From JACRAO01 sp964490895 (lineage in GTDB: Bacteria; Bdellovibrionota; UBA1018), in contig CAZBEI010000102.1 of assembly GCA_964490895.1 (NCBI GenBank), positions 1-11,496 of the forward strand: 11,496 bases of DNA, read 5' to 3'. The translations under genes and the position numbers were made by a program. This document shows positions 1-6,648 of the stretch, in pieces. How positions within the stretch are numbered: position 1 is the stretch's first letter; each line of letters opens with the position of its first letter. The notes below the pieces were generated by a model that did not search any database, had not been told where the DNA came from, and worked only from the letters and a program-made list of their open reading frames with translations.

Positions 1-72
1 TTGGGGTGATAGGGATTGAACCTACGACTTCGTCCGTGTGAAGGACGCACTCTCCCGCTGAGTTACACCCCA
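1..72 (-). tRNA. tRNA-Val (anticodon CAC)
   Basis: Read on the minus strand, the segment folds into a complete cloverleaf. It has a 7-bp acceptor stem (TGGGGTG with CACCCCA), a D arm with stem ACTC/GAGT, a 5-bp anticodon stem (CGTCC/GGACG), loop TTCACAC, a five-base variable loop, and a T arm with loop TTCAATC closed by one G-T wobble. The anticodon is CAC, which reads the valine codon GTG, and the discriminator base is A, as expected for valine. All 72 bases through the discriminator fit; whether CCA is encoded cannot be seen because the window ends there. It lies 53 bp downstream of the dipeptidase gene on the same strand. No terminator is visible between them, so it may be partly co-transcribed or have its own weak promoter. 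Confidence 0.96.
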
Positions 73-87
73 GTATTGTGTCAGGAT

Positions 88-97
88 TTCAATTGAA
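88..97. repeat. 10-bp perfect palindrome TTCAATTGAA between tRNA-Val and the dipeptidase gene
   Basis: TTCAATTGAA is a perfect palindrome, flanked by GGAT on one side and TATCC on the other, which extends it imperfectly. It lies 16 bp upstream of the mature tRNA 5' end on the minus strand. It could be a protein site or chance in an AT-rich spacer. It has no GC-rich stem or T-tract, so it is not a convincing terminator. A TTGAAG/TATTCA pair with 17-bp spacing overlaps it and is only a weak tRNA promoter candidate. Confidence 0.25.
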
Positions 98-125
98 TAT
101 CCCTCTCTTGCAGTCTCTTCAAGGT

Positions 126-1268
126 TTATTTTACCTGTTCCCAGACCTCTAAAAATGTCTCTGACATTTGATCGAGTCGATTTTGAGGTATTTTTAATGC
201 AGACCACAGTTCTGCAGTTTGACCGATATTCCAAAAGCCTCTTTGATCTAAGGAGGTCTCTGTATGTTGCGTCGGTGGGAGGTGAGGAATTGCTCCATTA
301 AAATCAGAAGCCATCATAATATTTGAAGGATTTCCAAGAGCGAGTGAGATTTTTTTATATTGATCTGCAAACGCTTCCAGCCCTCCTCCTAACATCCACG
401 AACTCGGCATGAGCCCTAAGATCCCTCCTGTTTTTTTCAGTTCTTCTATTTGCCAAGGTGGAGTTCCTCTTTCTGCACGATGAAATTCTCTCAATGAAGC
501 ATGAGTATAAAGCAAGGGATGCGATGCCTGTTTTATAAGCACAATCAATTCTCTTTGGGCTTGATCTGAAGCATGGGTAAGATCAAGCCAAACTTTTCTT
601 TTTATTAAAGAACGAGCAAGGGCTTGTCCCTGGGGTGTGAGGCCATGGTCATTGAGTCTCACTTCTCCATCCCAATGTTCAGTGTGCCCAAAGCTATATT
701 TAATGAAATGCCTAAGGAGTGAAAGGGGCGAAGCAAAAGCAGCCCAGCCTTTTAAAAAAGCAGGTCCACCAAACTCGTCATCCGAAAAATGAAGGAGCGT
801 GACAATTCGAATTCCGCCACCATCTATAAATTCTTTGAGGTCTTCTTCTGTTTCTAAAATTCCGGAAGCCCCTTCTAGAGATAAGATTAAAACTTTCTTA
901 TTTTGCAATAGAGCGTCGCGAGCTACTTTCGGATTTTTTGCAAGAACCCAGTTTGGATATTTTTGTACAAACTCATGGGCCTGAGCAATTTGTCTTCGAA
1001 CAGACTCTTTTAGAGAGAGATTAAAAAGGGGGTGAGCATAAAGTGCAGCAACGACGATCGAGTTGCCAGAGTGATCTAGGCTTTCTGCATTGGCTTGTTG
1101 CGAAAAACGGTCTTCCCAGCTGCTTGCCTTGAGCTCTCCAAAAAAATCGCCTTTAAAAAGAGGGCCGATTCCTTCTTTCATAAAAAGGTGCACATGCAAG
1201 TCCACTGTGGAGCTTTTTGCATCAAGTGCAGCAAATAAAAAAAACAAAGTAAAACTTAAAGCTCTCAT
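126..1268 (-). CDS. Exported M19 (renal/membrane dipeptidase) family protein
   Basis: This 380-residue protein belongs to peptidase family M19, zinc-dependent dipeptidases of the amidohydrolase superfamily. Residues 1-19 form a signal peptide (basic start, core FTLFFLFAALDA), so the protein should act in the periplasm or be secreted. Family landmarks follow in order: metal motif DLHVH (H25, H27), SLEGA (E132), a VTLLHFSDDEFGG stretch like the family TLTH region, GLTPQG...LDLTHASD (H232), YTHASLREFHRAERG (H256), and MASDFNG (D322). The first metal motif is HxH, whereas characterised renal dipeptidases have HxD, so the exact substrate is uncertain. The gene starts 35 bp after the sigma-54 activator gene on the same strand, probably in one transcript. 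No Shine-Dalgarno sequence precedes the ATG, which sits inside a predicted hairpin. The family assignment is firm; dipeptidase activity itself is inferred. Confidence 0.9.
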   Translation of the reverse strand: MRALSFTLFFLFAALDAKSSTVDLHVHLFMKEGIGPLFKGDFFGELKASSWEDRFSQQANAESLDHSGNSIVVAALYAHPLFNLSLKESVRRQIAQAHEFVQKYPNWVLAKNPKVARDALLQNKKVLILSLEGASGILETEEDLKEFIDGGGIRIVTLLHFSDDEFGGPAFLKGWAAFASPLSLLRHFIKYSFGHTEHWDGEVRLNDHGLTPQGQALARSLIKRKVWLDLTHASDQAQRELIVLIKQASHPLLYTHASLREFHRAERGTPPWQIEELKKTGGILGLMPSSWMLGGGLEAFADQYKKISLALGNPSNIMMASDFNGAIPHLPPTQHTETSLDQRGFWNIGQTAELWSALKIPQNRLDQMSETFLEVWEQVK

Positions 1269-1287
1269 GCCACACGTTTAGCATGAG
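1264..1287 (-). promoter_or_regulatory. Hairpin covering the dipeptidase start codon
   Basis: On the minus-strand RNA, CTCATGC and GCATGAG form a perfect 7-bp stem around a 10-nt loop (TAAACGTGTG). The 3' arm contains the ATG of the dipeptidase gene. An eight-codon ORF (positions 1291 down to 1265, peptide MPHAKRVA) runs through the hairpin, and its TGA overlaps that ATG as ATGA. This arrangement could make dipeptidase translation depend on ribosomes arriving from upstream. The stem is seen directly; the regulatory role is inference. Confidence 0.4.
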
Positions 1288-1303
1288 GCATTTGTCTGTG
1301 CAA

Positions 1304-2254
1304 TTAACTCCCCAGCCCATACGCTCTGAGTCTTCTGATAAGTGTGGTTTTGTTCATCCCCGTAGTGCGAGCAGTTTTATTGACTCTGCCTCGACAATAA
1401 TGGAGCGCTCTTTTGAGGTACTCTTTTTCAAAACGAGAAATCGTGTCATGATAATCTAAGCTCAAAGGCATTTCGGCAACACCGAGCAAGCGAGTGGATG
1501 TTTCAAGTTTATATGGATATGAGTTTCCAAACCAAGGTGGGAGCTCCGACACTAAAAGTTCTGTCCCAGTTCCTGCCAAAAGCGCATATTCTAAAACATT
1601 TCTCAGTTCTCTAATATTTCCTGGCCAAGTGTGACTTTCTAATCTTTCGGCAAAACCTTCTGAAACTTTGACTATCTTGCGATTCGAATTTTTTGATAAC
1701 TCCTCCAGTGTGAGATGCACAATGGAATCAAAATCCTGGTGTCGATCGATGAGTGGTTTTAGCTCAAAAGAAAGAACACAGAGGCGGTGAAATAAATCTT
1801 CTCGAAATTCTCCTTTCGAAACTGACGTGTACAGATCTTTTAGTGTAGCCGCGATCACACGAATATCGAGCTGGATTTCTCGATTTGAGCCTACTGGAGT
1901 AATTTTTTTAAATTGCAAAAACTCTAGCAACCTTGCTTGTAGTTTTGGAGAAAGCTCTCCAATCTCATCTAAAAAAACAGTGCCTCCTTGAGCCATTTCA
2001 AGCCGCCCCACCCGTCTTAATTGCGCTCCAGTAAAAGATCCCTTCTCGTGTCCAAAGAGTTCAGACTCAAGTGTGCCTTCGTGAAGAGTCGCTAAGTTAA
2101 TTACAACAAAGGGCTTTTCTTTTCTGAGACTTTGATCATGGATGGATTTTGCTAAAAGAGATTTTCCTGTTCCGGTCGGGCCTGTAATCAAAACATGAGC
2201 ATCCGTTTGAGCGGCCATTTTAAAAAGGGGTTCTTGATCTTGAGATAATTTCAT
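1304..2254 (-). CDS. Sigma-54-dependent transcriptional activator, AAA+ plus Fis-type HTH, no sensor domain
   Basis: This 316-residue bacterial enhancer-binding protein would hydrolyse ATP to open sigma-54 RNA polymerase promoters. The AAA+ domain starts almost at the N terminus: Walker A GPTGTGKS (25-32), the sigma-54-contacting loop as GSFTGA (72-77), Walker B TVFLDE (D96, E97), arginine-finger segment FREDLFHRL (R151, R157) and WPGNIRELRN (sensor II R216). A Fis-type helix-turn-helix ends the protein (about 285-313). There is no receiver, GAF, PAS or FHA domain, so the architecture is PspF-like. The usual Asn in the sensor I motif AATN is Leu (AATLKDL). The frame stays open upstream to a GTG at 2314. 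I chose ATG 2254 because GGAGG lies 4 nt before it and a sigma-54 promoter sits between the two starts. The next gene is the dipeptidase. The family is certain; the signal and targets are unknown. Confidence 0.93.
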   Translation of the reverse strand: MKLSQDQEPLFKMAAQTDAHVLITGPTGTGKSLLAKSIHDQSLRKEKPFVVINLATLHEGTLESELFGHEKGSFTGAQLRRVGRLEMAQGGTVFLDEIGELSPKLQARLLEFLQFKKITPVGSNREIQLDIRVIAATLKDLYTSVSKGEFREDLFHRLCVLSFELKPLIDRHQDFDSIVHLTLEELSKNSNRKIVKVSEGFAERLESHTWPGNIRELRNVLEYALLAGTGTELLVSELPPWFGNSYPYKLETSTRLLGVAEMPLSLDYHDTISRFEKEYLKRALHYCRGRVNKTARTTGMNKTTLIRRLRAYGLGS

Positions 2255-2258
2255 AGCA

Positions 2259-2263
2259 CCTCC
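2259..2263 (-). promoter_or_regulatory. Shine-Dalgarno GGAGG that fixes the activator start at 2254
   Basis: GGAGG lies 4 nt before the ATG at 2254. The longer GTG start at 2314 has no comparable site and would place the sigma-54 promoter inside the coding region. This supports the 316-residue form. Confidence 0.7.
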
Positions 2264-2285
2264 AAGTTGACGACGCACCGAGTAA

Positions 2286-2302
2286 AGCAAGTAGTGTGCC
2301 AG
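2286..2302 (-). promoter_or_regulatory. Sigma-54 (-24/-12) promoter of the activator gene
   Basis: The minus strand reads CTGGCACACTACTTGCT, matching the sigma-54 consensus TGGCAC-N5-TTGCW at every specified position. The invariant GG falls at 2300-2299 and GC at 2288-2287, exactly 10 bases apart. The predicted transcription start is about 2275, giving a leader of about 20 nt that contains the GGAGG ribosome site. The promoter drives a sigma-54 activator, so positive autoregulation is the simplest reading. Confidence 0.8.
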
Positions 2303-2361
2303 TTTTACATACACATAAAAAAGCGGGTGTTTTTTAAATTGTCTGGCAAATAATGTAGCTT

Positions 2362-2377
2362 TATCTCTGCGGAGATA
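2362..2377. promoter_or_regulatory. Candidate upstream activator site (6-bp dyad)
   Basis: TATCTC-TGCG-GAGATA is a perfect 6-bp inverted repeat in the intergenic DNA between tsaC and the activator. Its centre is about 94 bp upstream of the predicted sigma-54 transcription start, within the usual range for enhancer-binding protein sites. Two A/T tracts (2317-2322 and 2330-2335) lie between it and the promoter and could favour DNA bending. No T-tract follows on either strand, so it is not a standard terminator. Binding is inferred. Confidence 0.4.
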
Positions 2378-2407
2378 TGGGTTTTAGTCTACACCCTAGT
2401 GCTACAC

Positions 2408-3454
2408 TCACCGCTGGCTGGCTTTTTGCAACCGCTCCCCAATGGCATGGTAAAGCCCGGTTTTCCTAGGGCAAGGTTCAGACAAAATAAGATCAATCTT
2501 TTGAGCATCTAAATATCGTAAATACGAAAAAAAATTTCGGGCCATTTCTTCGACGTTGCCTTTGGGGCTTAAGACTTTTATGCATGCAGAGCGACCGATG
2601 TGGGAGCTTATTTTGTCGGCATTGCCTTGGAAAGCAAGAATGCCGATACGTCCCCAGCCAAAAGTTTTTAATTTTAAGATCGGCTTCCGAAGAATCTGCA
2701 AAGGTTTTCGGGGGGAATAATGGGATTTTAGCATCCCAGGGGAGTGGAGGTTTTTGATTCCATTATTTTTTCTCACTTTCACTTTGAGTTTTAATTCGAT
2801 CTCACGCACACTCACCCCGCCTGCGCGCAGTAAAATGAGATCTCCTCTCGGTGTAATATAAAGAACGGTAGATTCCACTCCCACCTCACAACGGCCGCCA
2901 TCTAAAATAAATGGAATTCGCCTCCCAAGTTCTTGATAGACATCCTGAGCCGAGGTAGGGCTAATCCGGCCAAACCGATTGGCGCTCGGAGCCGCTAGCG
3001 GAAAGGGGACCTCACAGAGAAGTTTTTGAGCAATTGGATGCCGCGGCATTCGGATTCCAACAGTGTCTAAACCTCCCGTCACTAGATCCGGTACAAAATG
3101 ACTTTTAGGCATGACCAAAGTCATTGGACCGGGCCAAAAATTTTTCATCAGCGCTCTCAATCTTAAAGCTGCCATTTTGGAAATCCGTTCGATGTCAATG
3201 AGGTTCATTTCTGCTAAGCACACTAAAAAATTGCTCTTTTTATTAAATTTTCTAGAGCTCACATGCACAATGAGAGGGTCAAAAAGAGGCCTTTTTTTGA
3301 CTTTAAAAATTTTCAGCAGGGCTTTTTCGTCAAACGCATTTGCAGCTAAGCCATAGACCGTCTCCGTTGGGATCCCAATGATTCCACCTTTTTTAAGTTG
3401 AGTGGAAATCAACTCCCTATTTTTTAAGGTAGGCTTAAGTATTTTCGCGTGCAT
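2408..3454 (-). CDS. Threonylcarbamoyl-AMP synthase, Sua5-type (TsaC/Sua5/YrdC)
   Basis: This enzyme makes threonylcarbamoyl-AMP from threonine, bicarbonate and ATP, the first step of t6A modification at position 37 of ANN-decoding tRNAs, in the cytoplasm. The YrdC domain fills about residues 1-215: GIPTETVYGLAANAF (27-41), KKRP (53-56), FWPGPMTLVM (106-115), VGIRMPRHP (132-140), PLAAPSANRFG (152-162), LDGGRCEVGVESTV (184-197) and LRAGGVS (209-215). After a lysine-rich stretch comes the linker HSPGMLKSHYSP (237-248) and a Sua5-type C-terminal domain. At 348 residues it is the long Sua5 form rather than the short TsaC form. Residues about 68-104 form an insertion longer than I expect between the early motifs. 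Its start overlaps the end of murF by 20 nt and has no visible Shine-Dalgarno, suggesting translational coupling. Confidence 0.95.
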   Translation of the reverse strand: MHAKILKPTLKNRELISTQLKKGGIIGIPTETVYGLAANAFDEKALLKIFKVKKRPLFDPLIVHVSSRKFNKKSNFLVCLAEMNLIDIERISKMAALRLRALMKNFWPGPMTLVMPKSHFVPDLVTGGLDTVGIRMPRHPIAQKLLCEVPFPLAAPSANRFGRISPTSAQDVYQELGRRIPFILDGGRCEVGVESTVLYITPRGDLILLRAGGVSVREIELKLKVKVRKNNGIKNLHSPGMLKSHYSPRKPLQILRKPILKLKTFGWGRIGILAFQGNADKISSHIGRSACIKVLSPKGNVEEMARNFFSYLRYLDAQKIDLILSEPCPRKTGLYHAIGERLQKASQR

Positions 3455-4805
3455 GTTCGAAGAGTTTCCATACTTTTTCCATCATCATGTCATGAGAGCC
3501 TTTGATTAAAAGGACGTCACCGGGTTTAACTTGAGAGAGTAAAGTTTGCGCAATTTCTTCGTGGGTTGAAAAATGGGGGTAGTCCTTTAGAGTTTTCATC
3601 TTTGAACCAAAGAGGGTGCCATAGAGCAGAACATTTTTAATTTTTAATTTTTTAAGAATCGCCCCCATTTCTTTATGAAATTGCAGTTCTTTAGGTCCAA
3701 GCCCCAGCATGTCCCCCAGGCATGCCCACTTTTGCCCTCCGGGCAACTCTTTGAGTAATTCGAGGGCAGCCTTCATTGAAGAGGGGTTGGCGTTGTAATA
3801 ATCTAAAATCACCGTCGTTTTATCTTTGAGACGGATAATTTTTGAGCGCCCCTCAGGAGGGACAAAAGTTTTGAGGCCCTTTAAAATTTCTTCGGGAGTC
3901 AGGCCCACTATTTTTGCAATGGCAATGGCTCCTAAAAGGTTCATGGCATTATGTGTACCTTTTAGGGGTAATGGCACACTCAGTTCTTTTGGGGTGTAGC
4001 CTTTGATTTTGAGCAGCTCATTTTTTTGAGAAATCTTTCCAAAAAGGTCACATTTCTGATCCTGCAGAGAATAAGTCAGAGCAGCGTGCGATGGCACAGT
4101 TTTTTTAATCCAAGCGTCATCTCTATTCAGCGCTATTCCGCCCCCTTTTTTGAGGACTGCTTTGAGAAGAAGTCCTTCTTCTGAGGCCACAGTTTTTATA
4201 TTCTTTAATTTCTCTAAATGCTCTGGACCAACCGCGGTCAAAATTCCATGAGTCGGAGAAACAAGGTCAAGGTGGTCTTTCATGGCCCCTTTTTCGTCAA
4301 TTCCTATTTCAATCACAGCTATTTTATGAAAGGGTCGCAATTCCATTAAAGTGAGCGGAATGCCGACAAACCCATTTTGACTGCCTTGGGTTTTTAATAG
4401 TTGCAGATACTTGCCACTTAAAATGGCTGCAATCAAATCTTTTGTCGTTGTTTTTCCGACACTTCCACCCACCGCAATAATGGGGCCAAAAAACTCTTTT
4501 CTCCATGCAGCAGCTAATTTTCTAAATGCATTTAATGTATTTTCAACAGGAAAAAAGAGTCCCTCCTTCGGGCGTTCCTTTATAAGTTCATAATGGGTAG
4601 CCTCACACAGGATTCCTTTTGCTCCACTGGCGATGGCAGCAGGGATGAAATCATGTCCATCAAAATTTTCGCCCTTGAGCGCAATAAAAAGACAATGGGG
4701 TTTAATCTGTCTGGAATCAATGCTAATGGAAGAAAATGCAAAATCAGAGTAAGATAGGGAGTCTAAGCCTAGACTTTTTGCTACAAATCGTGCAGTAAGA
4801 TTCAT
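3435..4805 (-). CDS. murF: UDP-N-acetylmuramoyl-tripeptide--D-alanyl-D-alanine ligase (MurF)
   Basis: MurF adds D-Ala-D-Ala to UDP-MurNAc-tripeptide using ATP, the last cytoplasmic step in making the peptidoglycan precursor peptide. The 456-residue length is normal. The N-terminal substrate-binding domain carries FIALKGENFDGHDFI (40-53). The central ATPase domain has GGSVGKTTTKD (113-123), NGFVGIPLTL (144-153) and EIGIDEKGAM (166-175). The C-terminal domain has PPEGRS (316-321), the hallmark DYYNANPSSM (335-344), GDMLGLG (364-370) and IKGSHDMMME (434-443). It is the first gene of the minus-strand block, starts 38 bp from the divergent purK start, and its 3' end overlaps tsaC by 20 nt. It stands apart from a standard dcw cell-division cluster: no other mur or fts gene is visible. 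A TAAAAT box on the minus strand at 4829-4824 could be its -10. Confidence 0.96.
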   Translation of the reverse strand: MNLTARFVAKSLGLDSLSYSDFAFSSISIDSRQIKPHCLFIALKGENFDGHDFIPAAIASGAKGILCEATHYELIKERPKEGLFFPVENTLNAFRKLAAAWRKEFFGPIIAVGGSVGKTTTKDLIAAILSGKYLQLLKTQGSQNGFVGIPLTLMELRPFHKIAVIEIGIDEKGAMKDHLDLVSPTHGILTAVGPEHLEKLKNIKTVASEEGLLLKAVLKKGGGIALNRDDAWIKKTVPSHAALTYSLQDQKCDLFGKISQKNELLKIKGYTPKELSVPLPLKGTHNAMNLLGAIAIAKIVGLTPEEILKGLKTFVPPEGRSKIIRLKDKTTVILDYYNANPSSMKAALELLKELPGGQKWACLGDMLGLGPKELQFHKEMGAILKKLKIKNVLLYGTLFGSKMKTLKDYPHFSTHEEIAQTLLSQVKPGDVLLIKGSHDMMMEKVWKLFEHARENT

Positions 4806-4843
4806 GCAAACTAAACTAACACGATTTTAGCGTGCAAGGAAAT

Positions 4844-6037
4844 ATGAAGGTTGGAATTTTAGGGGGTGGACAATTAGCTAGAATGCTCGCAGAGGCGGCC
4901 TTTCGCTTAGGGTTAGAGCCGGTTGTTTTTTGTGAGTCAAGCGACGATCCAGCGGCCCAGGTGTGTCCTGGTACAGTTTTTGGAACCCTGAAAGAGTCTG
5001 TTTCCTTGAAACGGTTTTTTTCTCAAATTGAGGTTGTTGTTTTTGAAAATGAATTTGTGGACTGTGGTATTTTAGAAAAATATTCTAAAAATCTGAATTT
5101 AAATTTTACACCCAATATTGACACCCTTGCTCAACTTCAGGACAAACTTAGTCAAAAACGGATTTTTAATAAACTTTCTTTGCCTTGTCCTCATTTTGAA
5201 AAATATGAGCCGAAAAAATCTTTAAAAAAATGGATCAAAGAAATGCTCAAGAAATTTAAAAAGAACTGTGTTTTTAAGTGGTCGCAGCATGGTTATGATG
5301 GCAAGGGGGTTTGGATTGTACAGGGTCCACAAATCCATGAAGACGAAATTTATTTGTTTTTAAACAAAGCGTTAAAAAACAGGCACTCTATTTTTTGTGA
5401 GGAAAAAATATCCTATGCTAAAGAGTTGGCCTTAGTTTCAGTTTATTCGACACAAGGAGAGTGTGTGCATTATCCTTTGGTCATCACAGAGCAAGAAGAC
5501 GGAATTTGCAAGAGAGTGAGCGGACCTGCAATTGCATTAGGTGTCAATGAAGAGCACGAACTCCAGGCGAGAGAATATGCAAAAAAAATTGCACATTCTC
5601 TCGCTCTGTATGGAAGTTTTGCCATTGAGTTTTTTTTAGACCAGAGTGGAAAGCTTCTGATCAACGAGATAGCACCTCGAGTTCATAATTCAGGTCATTT
5701 TACATTAGATGCTGCAGAGACAAGTCAATTTGAGAATCATTTAAGAGCAGTGCTGGGCTTACCTCTTGGTAGAGTAGAGGCTGCACCTGGGTTTGCTATG
5801 CTGAACTTACTGGGGAATAATAAAACGGAAGCTATTTCTCGCCCTGTATTTATTCCTCCGCAACTTTCTTCAAGAGTGCATTTACATTGGTATGGAAAAA
5901 TGCTGTGGAATAATGGCAGAAAGCTAGGACATTTGAATGGACGGGTGACAGATCCTTCTCAAATTTCCTTGGTTCAGAGGGAAATGTTACAGCTTGAAAG
6001 GGAGTGGTTAAATCAAAATGAAAATCAAACAGAATAA
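4844..6037 (+). CDS. purK: N5-carboxyaminoimidazole ribonucleotide synthase (PurK)
   Basis: PurK converts AIR, bicarbonate and ATP to N5-CAIR in de novo purine synthesis. It is an ATP-grasp enzyme of 397 residues. It starts with the dinucleotide-like glycine loop GILGGGQLARML, continues with TPNIDTLAQLQDK, the ATP-binding GYDGKGVWIV, and EEKISYAKELALVSVYS. The signature segment NEIAPRVHNSGHFTLDA follows near residues 285-301, where the family usually has PRPHNSGH. I chose ATG 4844 over GTG 4832 because the protein then starts MKVGILGGG as in known PurKs and AAGGA lies just upstream. It overlaps purE by 20 nt and diverges from murF across 38 bp, so its promoter must lie in or beside the murF 5' end. 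Confidence 0.95.
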   Translation: MKVGILGGGQLARMLAEAAFRLGLEPVVFCESSDDPAAQVCPGTVFGTLKESVSLKRFFSQIEVVVFENEFVDCGILEKYSKNLNLNFTPNIDTLAQLQDKLSQKRIFNKLSLPCPHFEKYEPKKSLKKWIKEMLKKFKKNCVFKWSQHGYDGKGVWIVQGPQIHEDEIYLFLNKALKNRHSIFCEEKISYAKELALVSVYSTQGECVHYPLVITEQEDGICKRVSGPAIALGVNEEHELQAREYAKKIAHSLALYGSFAIEFFLDQSGKLLINEIAPRVHNSGHFTLDAAETSQFENHLRAVLGLPLGRVEAAPGFAMLNLLGNNKTEAISRPVFIPPQLSSRVHLHWYGKMLWNNGRKLGHLNGRVTDPSQISLVQREMLQLEREWLNQNENQTE

Positions 6038-6506
6038 AATTTCTCAAGTTGCGATTGTGATGGGCAGTCAGTCAGATCTGAAGATCATGCGTGGGGCTTG
6101 TGTAGCTTTAAAGCAGTTTAAAATTTCGTATGACATACAAATTTTATCGGCACATCGAACCCCGAATGAGGTTGCTCGGTTTTCAAAAAATGCAAGAAAA
6201 GCAGGATATTCCTTGATTGTTGCCGGCGCAGGGGGAGCTGCGCATTTGCCAGGGATGGTGGCCTCATACACAGAGCTCCCTGTGATTGGGGTGCCTGTTC
6301 CACACGGAAGTTTAGATGGATATGACGCACTTCTCTCTATTGTGCAAATGCCAAGAGGAGTACCCGTGGCCACCGTTGCCATTGGAAATGCTTTTAATGC
6401 AGGATTACTGGCCGTACAAATTTTAGGTCTAGGTCACCCCACCTACCTGAATCAGGTGAGCCATTTTAAAAAAAGTCTGAGAAAAAAAGTTTTATTAAAG
6501 AAGTAA
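6018..6506 (+). CDS. purE: N5-CAIR mutase, class I PurE
   Basis: PurE rearranges N5-CAIR, the PurK product, to CAIR. The 162-residue length is typical. Class I motifs are GSQSD (16-20), the catalytic histidine segment SAHRTP (H46), AGAGGAAHLPGMVA (69-82), GSLDGYDALLSIVQMP (97-112) and GVPVATVAIG (114-123). The tail after about 150 is lysine-rich. The gene begins inside the last codons of purK, with GGGAG about 16 nt before the ATG, so coupled translation is likely. The presence of purK agrees with the class I, N5-CAIR-using pathway. Its stop lies 7 bp from the end of a candidate tiny gene on the other strand, and no terminator is visible. Confidence 0.96.
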   Translation: MKIKQNKISQVAIVMGSQSDLKIMRGACVALKQFKISYDIQILSAHRTPNEVARFSKNARKAGYSLIVAGAGGAAHLPGMVASYTELPVIGVPVPHGSLDGYDALLSIVQMPRGVPVATVAIGNAFNAGLLAVQILGLGHPTYLNQVSHFKKSLRKKVLLKK

Positions 6507-6513
6507 TTTAATT

Positions 6514-6609
6514 TTATGCAAAGACGGATCCTAATAAGAAATAAAATAACCCCATGAGAGCAAGCCCTAAACAAAGGGCTAAAAGACCCGAATTTTTTGT
6601 TTCTTCCAC
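6514..6609 (-). CDS. Candidate small single-pass membrane protein (31 aa)
   Basis: The minus strand encodes a short protein, about MEETKNSGLLALCLGLAL followed by MGLFYFLLGSVFA. An acidic, polar N terminus is followed by one hydrophobic stretch of about 23 residues, ending two codons after SVF. The GTG start at 6609 has AAGGGGG 4 nt upstream (6614-6620). A perfect -35 box TTGACA (6679-6674) lies 17 bp from a weak -10 TAGTCT (6656-6651), giving a start near 6644. An in-frame ATG at 6648 would give 44 residues but lies slightly upstream of that start. It converges on purE with 7 bp between stops. I recognise no family. The membrane character and ribosome site favour a real gene; length alone makes it uncertain. 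Confidence 0.45.
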   Translation of the reverse strand: MEETKNSGLLALCLGLALMGLFYFLLGSVFA

Positions 6610-6648
6610 TATTCCCCCTTGGTTAAAAAACTTCCCCCGTAGTCCCAT

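Noticed and set aside
1..72. tRNA-Val as an integration (att) site for a mobile element
   Set aside because: No duplicated tRNA end, integrase or phage gene is visible in the window.
22..234. 70-codon ORF overlapping the tRNA-Val end of the window
   Set aside because: It covers most of the tRNA and the end of the dipeptidase gene in another frame; it is not credible as a protein.
2255..2314. GTG start at 2314 for the sigma-54 activator (20 extra residues)
   Set aside because: It has no ribosome site and would put the sigma-54 promoter and the GGAGG site inside the coding region.
6068..6382. 104-codon ORF antisense to purE
   Set aside because: It mirrors a highly conserved gene in its shadow frame and has no ribosome site or recognisable motif.
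6563..6580. AGCCCT-AAACAA-AGGGCT hairpin as a purE terminator
   Set aside because: No T-tract follows on either strand, and it lies within the candidate small ORF, where it encodes part of the hydrophobic segment.
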